Under the pieces are notes generated by a model that had not been told where the DNA came from, did not search any database, and saw only the letters and a list, made by a program, of their open reading frames with translations. From Limnomonas spitsbergensis (taxonomy: Eukaryota > Chlorophyta > Chlorophyceae > Chlamydomonadales), in the NCBI GenBank assembly GCA_037349105.1, contig JAYJMM010000028.1:3348001-3412000 (forward strand): DNA of 64,000 nucleotides, written 5' to 3'. Position numbers and translations under genes: made by a program. Shown piece by piece: positions 21,110 to 30,662 of this stretch (the stretch's first letter is position 1; every line of letters starts with the position of its first letter).

Positions 21110-22725
21110 TCCTTTGAGCTTCTGCCGGTACCAATTAACCTTTCCCTCAGCATGGGTATGGAGATTCCCTGCTCCTCTGACCCCTCAGGATTCTCTGCCG
21201 CCTCCAGCTGTTTGCTGGCCTGCTGGGCCGCCCCTGGTTCTGATATTGGCACCTGGACCCCTCCTGGAGCTGCTGCCACTGGTGGTGTGACAGGCCCATC
21301 CTCTTCTGGCTGGTGCATCTGCACCAGCACCGGCGCCTGCCTGTGCTCGTGGTCCTCAACCTCACTTGGGCCAACTGGTTCCTCAGCCACCTTTTGGTTC
21401 AGCTTCTGCTCCCACAGATGCAGTTGGTCCGGCTCGCAGCCGCCGGCCACCACAGGTAACACATGGGCTGCCTCCCTCGACAAACACAAACGTGACGCCT
21501 GCACCTGCAGTTGGCCTGGCTCACAGCCACCGATCCCTACAGGTGTCACATGAATTGCCTCCCTCTGCAAGCACCGTCGTGACGCCTGCAACTGCAGTTG
21601 GCCTGGCTCACAGCCACCGGCCACCCCAGGTGTCACATGAACGTCATCCATCTGAAAACACAGCCGTGACGCCTGCACCTGCAGTTGGCACGGCTCGTGG
21701 CCATCGGTCACCACAGGTGTCACAGGAACTGCCTCTCTCTGCAAACACAGCCGTGACGCATGCACCTGCAGTTGGCCTGGCTCACAGCCAGCGATCCCTA
21801 CAGGTGTCACAGGAACCGCCTCTCTCTGCAAACCCAGCCGTGACGCCTGCACCTGCAGTTGGCTTGGCTCGCAGCCACCGGCCACCACAGTTTTCACAGG
21901 AACTGCCTCCTTCTGCAAACACAGCCGTGATGCCTGCACCTGCAGTTGGTCTGGCTCACAGCCACCGATCCCTACAGGTGTCACAGGAACTGCCTCCATC
22001 TGCAAACACAGCCGTGACGCATGCACCTGCAGTTGGCCTGGCTCACAGCCAGCGGCCGCCACAGGTGTCACATGGGCTGCCTCCCTCGGCAAACACAGCC
22101 GTGACGCATGCACCTGCAATTGGCCCGGCTCGCAGCCACCGGTCACTGGTTTGGGTGAAAAAGCATACCCTATCGGAACACAATTGATCAGGTGCAGCTG
22201 CTCGCTAGCTACCAGGCTATCCTGCCTGGGTGGGCCGGCACTCTCTGCCGTAATACAGTTCATCAGGTGCAGCTGCTCGCTAGCTACCAGGCTATCCTGC
22301 CTGGGTGGGCCGGCACTCTCTGCCGTAATACAGTTGATCAGGTGCCTGGGACTTGGCTCACTGTCACTGCTGAGGATATCAAACATGGACCAGCCGTTGG
22401 GGGACACCTGATTACCTGGCTGCTCCATACACCTGGTCAATGCCTCCAAGGGTGCGCGCTGCTGGGGCACAGCCAGACTGCTTAACCCCGCCTGCTCTGC
22501 GTCACACACACTTTTCCACACTCCAGTGGCCCACTGCCCTAGCCTGTTCCACCCTATTGGCTGAGCCAGATCCTCCTTCCTTTTTACTGGGGGCCATTCC
22601 GCAGTGGCGGCTTTTGCTTCACCCACCGCCTGCAGATCTGCAGGTTTCCTGATCACCTGACTTCCACCACGGGGCATCGTCCCGTTCTCCTTTTGAACGC
22701 ACTGCGCAGCACTTGCCACTCTCAT
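21073..22725 (-). CDS. Gag-like ORF1 with 29-residue repeats
   Basis: This 550-residue ORF is inside the DIRS-like element. The N-terminal part has PIGWNRLGQWATGVWKSVC, and a related block recurs in ORF2. Next come short ~25-residue repeats built on INCITAESAGPP. Then eight full and one partial 29-residue repeats follow, of the type GCEPGQLQVQASRLCLQREA followed by VPVTPV, encoded by an 87-bp minisatellite at about 21.42-22.14 kb. The C-terminus overlaps ORF2 by at least 37 bases, with ORF2 in the -1 frame. No enzymatic motif was found. It is likely a structural (gag-like) protein by position and composition; this is inference, since no known gag domain was matched. Confidence 0.6.
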   Translation of the reverse strand: MRVASAAQCVQKENGTMPRGGSQVIRKPADLQAVGEAKAATAEWPPVKRKEDLAQPIGWNRLGQWATGVWKSVCDAEQAGLSSLAVPQQRAPLEALTRCMEQPGNQVSPNGWSMFDILSSDSEPSPRHLINCITAESAGPPRQDSLVASEQLHLMNCITAESAGPPRQDSLVASEQLHLINCVPIGYAFSPKPVTGGCEPGQLQVHASRLCLPREAAHVTPVAAAGCEPGQLQVHASRLCLQMEAVPVTPVGIGGCEPDQLQVQASRLCLQKEAVPVKTVVAGGCEPSQLQVQASRLGLQREAVPVTPVGIAGCEPGQLQVHASRLCLQREAVPVTPVVTDGHEPCQLQVQASRLCFQMDDVHVTPGVAGGCEPGQLQLQASRRCLQREAIHVTPVGIGGCEPGQLQVQASRLCLSREAAHVLPVVAGGCEPDQLHLWEQKLNQKVAEEPVGPSEVEDHEHRQAPVLVQMHQPEEDGPVTPPVAAAPGGVQVPISEPGAAQQASKQLEAAENPEGSEEQGISIPMLRERLIGTGRSSKEWPGSCGWPGSQ

Positions 22726-22823
22726 CAGCCTCTTCTGCGTCGCGTATTCTGGCCCACTGCCTAGGTCTCTGCGTCCCTTTCTATTGGCTCATGGGATTAA
22801 GCTGGGTAGGCCTCGCCTTTCTG

Positions 22824-23011
22824 CTTTTCTGCTCACTAATTTTAATCTGGCGGAATCCTCCTTCGCCCTCTTTTCTGCTCGCTAATTTTAATCTGGCGGA
22901 ATCCTCCTTCGCCCTTTTTTCTGCTTGCTAATTTCTAATCTGGTGGAATCCTCCTTCGCCCTTTTTTCTGCTTGCTGATTTTTAATCTGGCGGAATCCTC
23001 CTTCGCCCTTT
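22824..23011 (-). repeat. Four tandem ~46-bp repeats in element leader
   Basis: Each unit contains AATCTGGCGGAATCCTCC (one has GGTGG) followed by TTCGCCCTTTTTTCTGCT-like sequence. The array lies between the B' repeat and the first ORF. Confidence 0.7.
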
Positions 23012-23567
23012 TTAGTACTTCCCACCTTTGCTGGCTGGGCTGCTTCTAGATGGCACACGTCCCGCGTGGATGTCTCGCGTCCTACGCAGAGGTATCCTCT
23101 TGCGTAGTGTCCGTTCAGCTCTGCGGTCCTGCGGGGATCCTTTGGTACACCCACAAAATTTCAAACCTGGATGTTCTATCCACAAGTTCACTTCTGTCAA
23201 TGATGAAAGATTGGATCCACCTGATCTCAATCTGCAGTCATACAGGTAATTATCTGCAGGATAAATCCCCAGCCAGTTCTTCAAGCCTCTCCTGGACTCA
23301 ACACTAAGCTGCCACGCTCAATGCACAGGGAATCAAGCTGGGTTTATAACTCCACAACTGGATCTTCGAGCTTCTCCCCAAGGCTCTTCACAGCTGGAGT
23401 TTGCAAGATCTAATTTGGCGCGAAAAGCCCAAGCAGAATGCAGCGACAGAGGTGCTTTTTCAAGCTGTCCAAGGCGAACAATTCAAAAAAAATATTCCAG
23501 GTCAGACAAGCTTAGCTTCCCTCAGCGAGGAACTCGTTGGCAAGCAGCTGATCAGGCTGCAATACCA

Positions 23568-23588
23568 CTTTTGTCCCTTTTGAAGGAC
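23568..23588. repeat. 21-bp inverted match to the B repeat
   Basis: The 21 bases next to B' are the exact reverse complement of 16196-16216 in B and 24007-24027 in B'. On the element sense strand the following bases are TGGTATTGCAGCC. The leading TGG would fit a tRNA primer-binding site, but this is only suggestive. Confidence 0.6.
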
Positions 23589-23590
23589 AC

Positions 23591-24228
23591 TGAGAGCGGG
23601 GATGCTCGGGGTTGCGAAGGAACGGCGACGGAGGTGACTTTGTCCGTGGGTTTTGTCGCCGGGCGGACTCAGCTGGAAGCTGGTACGCCGAGAGCTCCTG
23701 GTCGGCTTTGCGCCTCCTGGTCTATTTAGGTGAATATCTGCTTGGGACTGCTTGCCTGATTAGTCGTCTCCGATGGACGAGTAGTCAGGGATCGGCACCG
23801 TAGGTCGCGTGCTCGTCAGGGCGAGCTCCGTAGATCGCGTCGGCTGGGGATGACCAGTGATCTGGATGGGGCTCGCTTGTCACTTGCTTATGCTATCACC
23901 ACTTTCCGTGGTGCTAGACTTGACTGAAGTGTAAGGTACTGACTTAGTGGCGAGCAAGGGCTAGTATCCGTGAGAGCTAGGCCTATACTCTTTACACCAG
24001 AGGCCTGTCCTTCAAAAGGGACAAAAGTAGTAGCTTAGGCAATTGCCGGGATACAGGGACCCGGCAGGCCCAATTCAGAGTACAGATTATGCTAAATCAC
24101 CCTGCGTAAGCGGGTTTCTAGGTCTCAGTTCAAATCCGGAGACTCCGCAGATAAGCTGCGGAGGCTCCGCGGCCGCTAACTGCGGCCTAAACGGTTCTGT
24201 CACGTATACGGTAATATACTGTGACAGC
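23591..24228 (-). repeat. Split direct repeat B', outer copy
   Basis: Second copy of the 638-bp B segment. It forms the 5' end of the element on its sense strand and is not preceded by an A copy. Confidence 0.9.
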
Positions 24229-24440
24229 CCTCAACAAAGCCTATAAAAAAGAAAAATCCACAAAAGCAAGCGTATCCCACCCCTCCTCGGCTGCGAGGGC
24301 GCCCCACTGATCAGAAGGGAGAAGAGAAGAAACTAAAAAAAAAAGGGCAGACAACTATAAAAGGACCAAAAGGGAAGGCCGGAAAGGCAAACGACACCGG
24401 CACCTCGGAATCCCTAGAGACTAGCCTTCAACAATGCCCA
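24229..24440 (-). mobile_element. LINE tail, right part, plus a related tail
   Basis: Sequence resumes with TCAACAAAGCCTA and a CCCACCCCTCC block, matching the LINE tail at 12.12-12.19 kb. A second A-rich segment ends GAGACTAGCCTTCAACAA near 24435, as in the copies at 11.87 and 12.12 kb. Confidence 0.5.
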
Positions 24441-24595
24441 CAGCACAGTCCACAAAAGCAAGTGCACCGGGGCCTATGTACAAACCAGAAGCAGAGGTGC
24501 AGTTCAACTTGGACGACCACTATGCTGCCATGTGCGGTAGAAGAGGAGAAGGGTGGTGTCAACTTCCAGAGACAAGAACAATGAGCACAAGACAT

Positions 24596-24621
24596 TTGCT
24601 TGGTGCACCCATACCTTAGGG
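24596..24621. repeat. Hairpin repeat GGTGCACCC/GGGTGCACC
   Basis: A 9-bp perfect stem with an 8-nt loop is followed by CCCTCAGCCGCGACA. Nearly the same 45-bp block occurs near 29.03-29.08 kb. It may be a transposon end. Confidence 0.5.
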
Positions 24622-24683
24622 TGCACCCCTCAGCCGCGACACCGCCTCCTAGCTACCGCTGGGCCCCTCCCGGCCTCTCCTTA

Positions 24684-25794
24684 GAGCCAATTCACACCTT
24701 GTTCAGTTCGTCGAGTTCGGTTCGGTTCAGTTCGTCCGTTTCGCGAGTGGTTTCGCAACCTGTTTTCTCACGTACCGTAATTCACATCAGAAAATCTGAA
24801 CTTTGCAGCCGTAGGAATTTCACAATGCCTCAAAATGCTCTTATCTTGCTCCCCTTACTTTATTACTCATACCCAGCATGCACCACTCGACTCTGATCCT
24901 CACCCTTGTCTGGGCTGTCATGAACGAAGTTGTGGACCTGCCAGCCACTGCTGTGAGATTTGCATGGGCGTTGAAGAGACCTGATGACTCAGGGGGCAAT
25001 CCTGCTTCATGCCTCTGGTGCAAGGCACAGGATCAGTGTGCTTGTAGCCGTCAGTGAGCGTGTAAACTGCACCGGCATACAGCTGGTAAGAGCGGATTCA
25101 CACCTGATTCACATCCATCGGTTTCGCGTGGTTTCGCGTGGTTTCGCATGGTTTCAGTTCAGTTCAGTTCGGCGAAACCACGCCAACTGAAACCGGCCTC
25201 GGACCACCAGTTTCAGATCGCTGGTTTCGCAAGGTAGGCTGGTTTCGCAAGTTTCGTCACGATTTGTCGGCATTGCTCGCTGCGGTCTACATACCGCGCC
25301 CTAATCTTTCAAATCACAGCTTCCTTAACTGTAGTTCTCTCTATACCTCCAACTACTCGTTGCCATAAAGGTTGTCGGCAGCAATCAGACCCCAACTACG
25401 AGGCAAGGGCGCATCAAACAGCCTTTTAGGAACGTCATGCCGGATGAGAAGGCACAGCAGTATATGAATGTGTTATTCGATTGAATATCTCCAATTGTTC
25501 CACCCTGAGGATGGGGCTGAGTCGGCTGAGGACGACATGCCATCCGATGTGCTCATCAGATCATCATGGCAATGACGACCATGCTGTCATGATATCCCGT
25601 GCTATATTGTCTGTTGTTGTATGCTGCTTTCCAGGCCACTTCACTGCATAAGGTGACGTCTAAGCATGCGACGGCCGCAAGGTTCAGATTTTCTGATGTC
25701 AATTAGGTGAGACTGCAGGTTGCGAAACCAGTCGCCAAACTGACGAACTGAACCGAACCGAACTCGACGAACTGAACTTGGTGTGAATTGGCGC
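24684..25794. mobile_element. 1.1-kb non-autonomous DNA transposon, long TIRs, TTA TSD
   Basis: The left end GAGCCAATTCACACC and right end GGTGTGAATTGGCGC are inverted repeats. They extend inward through GTTCAGTTCGTCGAGTTCGG and its complement, and through AGAAAATCTGAAC and GTTCAGATTTTCT, over roughly 110 bp with small gaps. TTA flanks both ends (24681-24683 and 25795-25797). A 3-bp TTA duplication fits PIF/Harbinger. No transposase ORF was recognised. An internal tract at about 25090-25250 repeats end-like sequence (GGATTCACACC and GTTTCGC-rich), which may be a nested relative. Confidence 0.75.
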
Positions 25795-25797
25795 TTA

Positions 25798-27365
25798 CCT
25801 GCTTTTTAATTGTCTTGTTGCTGCAGTACGATCGTTGCCTGAACCCTGCGTTCTCATAGTTGCTACAGCTGCTGCTGCTTTCGTCGGGTATAGCATAGGC
25901 GCGTGTGGGCCAGGGCTGCGGGTGCGCAGGCGATCGAAGAACCTTATTATTTGGGGGCTACCCGGTGGTTGTTGTGCTTTGCGCGTGCGTGCCCCCTTGC
26001 CTGCAACTGCCTCTTCAGCATTGATGATGTTTAATTGCGCTTTGGACTGTTCGTTTCCAAGCATGCTCCTCCTGCCTTTGTCTGTCCACCTTTCCTTTGC
26101 TCTGATGGCTGAGGCCCTGAGGGTTGTTTGCTGATGTCCCTTGGCGCATGGACGTGAAACTTTTTCTTCGAGGAAGTTGGAATGCCGTTCTTCCTCCTGG
26201 TTTTCCACCCATCCCCCACCTATGTGTGATTACAACTGGGCCGCATGCTCCTCCGCTGTGGATGTGAGCCACAGGTACTTGAAGGGGTGCTTGTTCTTGG
26301 TGCGGGGTCCTTGCCGCTGCCCTGGCCGCCTTGTGCAGCCTGCTCCCCAAGGTTATGATGCTGCCTTTGATCCTCTGTTGCTGGTGATCACCTTAGGTGG
26401 GGCCCGAGGCTGGCTCTGTTGCCCTATCGCGCCCTGCGATTTCCTCTGCGGGTGCAGAGGGCCATTCGGGTGGCCGTACAATTATAGTTGGTTTAGCTTA
26501 TTGGGTATTGGTCTTCTACCGTAAAACGTCAGAGACTTCGCTCATAATTAATTGATTATTGGGGTGCGCGAACATGGGTGCGCCCTAGTAATAATTCAAA
26601 AATTGCCGCTGCGCGGCATTTCAGTCAGGTGCCCAAACAACTATTCTGGGGTTGCGTGGTATCAATTTAAAACAGCAAATGTCAAAAAAGGCCACGCACT
26701 AGCGCGCGACTGTTTGATTTCACATCCGTCGAGTGATCCTTACGCCAGTCCCCGTAGCGAAGCTCGATCCTGGGGGCAGATCCTGGTGCTGACGACTGCT
26801 GGCGATTCGGGGCCCCAACCGCCACACGTATGTTAAATTAAATTTCCTGCTACGCGGCGTTAAATTAAATTTATTTTATTTTTGGCTTCGCGACGAAAAA
26901 AATAAATTTCATTTTGGGGGGTGCGCAGACCCTAAGGCGTTTTACGGTACTCTGAAGATGGTGGTGCCGTGATTCTCATTTCTCAAGCCTCGGGGCATGC
27001 CTTGTGTTGAGATAGGCAGGGCGCTCTTGGGGACTTGGGGATCGGCGGGCTAATACTTCGGGTTGCATAATGGCACACGAGAATCTGAGAAGCTATGATC
27101 GCTTGTTACAGAGTTCATAGGTGGTTGCACGAGTAAGTAAGCCCTACTCGTGCGGAAAAGAGTTAAGAGGGCACGGCGGAAACGGCAGGCCCGAATATAT
27201 TTGAATCTAGGAGGTTGCGAGGGCGCACCCCATCAGTGACGGACAGCTCTGCTACGGAGTTTGCACGGTCACCGAGATATCGTGTGACAACAGTTTTTGG
27301 AGCCCGGCAAGGCATGACATGTGGTAGTTTTGAGCGACATTTGCGTGCACTTTCCTAACAAGTAA
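25798..27365. other. Unrecognised stretch, possible small MITE at 26517-26949
   Basis: Minus-strand ORFs of 111 and 137 codons (26350-26015 and 26208-25795) overlap here but resemble nothing known. TACCGTAAAACG at about 26517-26528 is mirrored by CGTTTTACGGTA at about 26938-26949 around AT-rich DNA. That spacing would suit a MITE, without a convincing target duplication. Confidence 0.25.
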
Positions 27366-27480
27366 ATGACGGCACACCTCTGGGCCTTGTTTAAATAAAG
27401 CTCGGCCCCATCGGCACACAAGAAGTCTGCTAGGAAATTCAAGAGACAAGGCACAAGAGGAAAGAAAGAAAAGCCTATTC
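27366..27480 (-). mobile_element. LINE 3' tail fragment
   Basis: The plus strand reads TGACGGCACACCTCTGGGCC, then AGCTCGGCC, then a purine-rich stretch. This is the family 3' terminus in minus orientation with no RT part attached. Confidence 0.55.
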
Positions 27481-29020
27481 ACCTTCCAAACAACACCCGA
27501 GAGGGGCCAAAAACAACTGGACCCCCCCCCCCATCATCCTAAGCTGTACAGCCTGCTGAGAGCATTCAAAATCTGGTATAAACATTTATTTTTCCCGGGG
27601 GGGGTGGGGGATATGGGGGGGCAAAGTGGGGGGGGGGGTAAAAGAGAATTTTTTTTTTTTGTAGAAACAATATTTTAGTAACGCGTTAGATTATAACGCT
27701 GTCCCCTTACGACATTCAACTAATATATTATTCAGACACCAAAATGACACCAGAGCCACACCGTTCAATTACTTCAGTTGAATTACTGAAGTCAACTGCT
27801 GCCGATCTGCGTCATAAGATGGGTTGACACACACATAACAGCCATACCCCTTTTAGCATGCAATGTATAAGGTGCTAAATGCGGCATACGTCATACGTCA
27901 CGTCAAGGTGTGGGGTTCAGCAGGACGCACAATTTGGCATCTGGTGGTGTCACGGCTCCGCAACCCCAAGCACTGTTGATGAGCCAGCCCATCCCCTTCG
28001 CAATGTCGGCTTCCCCTACTACTGGTGCCAATGTGACGTGCCAGGTGTCAACCATACACATCATCTTCAACTGCTTAAATGCTCAGTTGGTGTGGGACCC
28101 CGGTTAGTAGCCAAGAGCTTCGCGCTACAGCTTCAGCATGCCAGCTGAGTTTCCGCACCGAGTTGATGAGGCCACGCCCTGGCCAATCTACAATGACAAC
28201 CCCGGAGGGCCGGAAGATGGAGGAATTTCAGCCAGGTCAGGGGCCATCCGCAGTGGGTTTGTCATGACGTATGACTTCACCGTGCGTATGACCGCACCAA
28301 CTGCTTTTTCGGTTTGAAAGTCATGTATGAACATGAACAAGTGTGTTTGCCGTCTTAGAGGATCCCGAACTGGGTCCTTTACTTTTTCTTTCTTACTGCG
28401 ATTTCACGGCCTTCAATAGACTCTGTTTCCAGCTATTGTTCTTGAATATCACTTCTGCAAGTTAATCGTCATCAAGTCTTACTAAGGGGAAACTGGCAGA
28501 GCAGCTAGGCCAACAGCGACCCTATAAGCATCAACAAGTCTCCTAATACGAAGCTGGCAGAGCATCTAGGCCAACAGTCGACTATCTGCAGCAATTAGAG
28601 TTATTCCTGCCTCTTAATAAGGCATATCTCCAGCCCTACAGCTGGATATTACCACCACCCAACCATCACATCTCCACTACAAAGCCTTTCCTGTGGCTCC
28701 AGTGGACCATCTGATTAATCAGAGATATCTTCAGTCATCAGAAGTCGCCAAGCAAGCGACTCTTCACAGCAGATTAACGGCCACATTCGCCCAAGATCGT
28801 CCCAGAAAGTCTAGAAGTACCTCAGGAGTCGAGGCTTTACGGCATCATGTCAACAGTATCGAAGAAGTCCAGGTGAAGTAGCAAGAGCTATCACCTGTTA
28901 TCGAGCTGAGTTCATTGAATTACAGCAGTGAATCGAAAAGCTCCTACTATAAGCTCTGTAAGAGTTTATTAGTACTTGTTTAAGAAAGAAAAAGTATGGT
29001 AGATTAAGGTTATGTCTTGT
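27481..29020. other. Unrecognised, with homopolymer tracts and small ORFs
   Basis: G- and T-runs occupy about 27595-27660. An ATG frame at 28138-28317 (59 codons, containing MTYDFTVRMTAPTAFS) and a frame at 27910-28107 could be remnants of a protein. The 28.4-29.0 kb part is AT-richer and contains two related ~60-bp units with CTGGCAGAGCA and AGGCCAACAG. No assignment is made. Confidence 0.2.
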
Positions 29021-29034
29021 GTTCTTTTTGCTTG

Positions 29035-29080
29035 GTGCACCCATTCCTTAGGGTGCACCCCTGTGCCGCGACAGGGTTAC
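29035..29080. repeat. Hairpin repeat, second copy
   Basis: GGTGCACCC, ATTCCTTA loop and GGGTGCACC are followed by CCTGTGCCGCGACA. This matches the block at 24596 except at a few positions. Confidence 0.5.
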
Positions 29081-29900
29081 GCTACGGGTGTTGAAGGCGC
29101 ATAGCCAGTTGACATTTGTGAACCAGCTAGCCTCTAAGGCCTCCCACCCCTGCCCGCCCCGGTAAAGCTGGTGGAAGTCTGTAGCGTCGTTCGGAGGGCC
29201 AGCCCACCCCTGCTTCGTAAGTGCCGCCTTTATAATAGGGCATTGCGCTAGCACCTCTGTGACGGGTGAAGGCTGTAGAAAGGGCAGACGCTTCAGTTCC
29301 TCCTAGACACCTAGCAGTTCACTGCACCAGCTGCGCCTTCTGGTGCTCTGTCTGAGCGCTAGCTGCACACTAGCCGCCACGGCTGCCATGTAAGCGCTGT
29401 ACTACTGTGCTGCCGGCGATAACGCTGCATTGTAGAAGCGGAGCACGTGGACTCATGGAGCCACCAACCTTGCTACAACAGTTGGAACTGTAGCTTCTTC
29501 ATGACTCCCCAACTGGCGGCCTGGCACAGGTGTTGGAGGAAGCTGGACTGCATCTTGTTCTGGAGATATTGCCGCGGTCAAAGGTGTGCTACATCACCGT
29601 AGTGGGCTGCAGGCGTTGTGTAGGTAGACACAAGCCAGATGCATGTAGGCAGATGATGCATGTCTCCTTGGCAGCCATGCGACGGACTCGCTGCGGCCAG
29701 AGCTCTCTCTCCTGCTGGCACAGGCTTGTTCATGCTGCCGCTCTCGTGCTGAGTGATGCGCAAGAAATTGAATTCCTGGACATGCTTCGGCACTGTTCTT
29801 TCTGTACCACACTGACAGACATGGCTACAGTTGATTCTCCTCTAAGCGGCTGCCAAGCTCCACGATCTGTCTAAATAATGTGGACCCGGAGCTGCATGAC
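29076..29900 (-). mobile_element. LINE fragment, RT thumb to C-terminus
   Basis: The minus strand encodes a decayed version of the 12-13.5 kb LINE. FNFLRITQHESGS (about 29.77 kb) matches FKFLGIIQHESGS there. Around 29254-29100 it encodes KQGWAGPPNDATDFHQLY followed by GWEALEA. The relative at 12.6-13.2 kb aligns throughout except for its nested insertion. Stops and frameshifts make it inactive. Confidence 0.65.
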
Positions 29901-30570
29901 TGCCGCACATTCATACAGGATATCTGCATACTGGATGACATACACTGCAGCTCAGCCAGCTAGCTGTGAGAACCTTCACAAATGATAGCACCTGTGTCGT
30001 CGTCCACCTCCAGCTGGACATTAAGCTGCAATCAGGGCTCGCAGGTCGCTGACGTTGAGGCTGATAAGCAGGGGACTGAGTGGGCAGACCTGCATAAAAA
30101 TTCTGGTGCATATTTTTGTATCTGCCCTGCTATTTCAATATAACTCCAATTCATCGCCTCACTCCAAGGCAAAGAAGAAAAGACGCCTGCAGTACAACAC
30201 TGTTGCGTACAGTACACGAGAGTGTTGTGGTTTCACTCCATCCATCTCTAGCTAATATTATAATACATGCTGTCATCATGACGATACCTCAAAGACTTGA
30301 GCAAATGATATGCTCGGTGCACCTGCCCTCTTGCCCGCAGCACTTGCTAAGCGCAGAACAGCGGACCGAAAACCATGTAATCCCATCGATTAAGCTATTT
30401 CCTAAATTTCCGAAAATTACTTGTATCTCGTATGGCATTTAAGGTGCAAATGCAGCAGTGGGCAAACCCTCAAGCATCCCTGGCATGTTGGGCCCAAGCC
30501 TTTAGCAACTAACTACTTTGACATTTCATATGTCTAATTCAAGTCCTAATCCAGGTTCCAAAAAGCAAAG
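29901..30570. other. No recognisable gene
   Basis: Only short unrelated frames are present. It adjoins the 3' side of LHCB4. Confidence 0.35.
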
Positions 30571-30574
30571 AGGG

Positions 30575-30579
30575 TTACA
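30575..30579 (-). terminator. TGTAA polyadenylation-signal candidate for LHCB4
   Basis: TGTAA on the minus strand lies about 85 nt past the LHCB4 stop. TGTAA is the usual green-algal nuclear poly(A) signal. Another TGTAA overlaps the stop codon itself. Confidence 0.5.
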
Positions 30580-30662
30580 GAAGCAAGGTTCAGCTCCTCA
30601 TGTGCCGAATGGGGAGACATATTGGTCCATGCGCCCAGCTATGCAAGTAGTCGTTGAGCTTG

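Larger units (their letters stand above)
15536..24228 (-). mobile_element. DIRS/TOC-like retroelement with split direct repeats
   Basis: The plus-strand order is A (15536-15779), B (15780-16417), A' (16418-16661), internal region, B' (23591-24228). A and A' are 244 bp and read as identical. B and B' are 638 bp and differ at one noticed position (near 16006). Read on the minus strand this is B'-internal-A'-B-A. That is the split-direct-repeat layout of PAT/Ngaro-type DIRS elements and of Chlamydomonas TOC1, not two ordinary LTRs. The internal region carries two large gag-like minus-strand ORFs. No reverse transcriptase, RNase H, integrase or tyrosine recombinase was recognised, so it looks non-autonomous. 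Flanks share only CCC or AGCCCT, so no clear TSD exists. The near-identity of the repeats implies recent insertion. Confidence 0.85.

Noticed and set aside
21060..21180. Slippery heptamer GGGAAAG in the ORF1/ORF2 overlap
   Set aside because: Its phase does not fit a -1 slip from ORF1 into ORF2.
21366..22187. 273-codon plus-strand ORF with repeats
   Set aside because: Antisense of the 87-bp minisatellite. The period is a multiple of three, so antisense frames stay open too.
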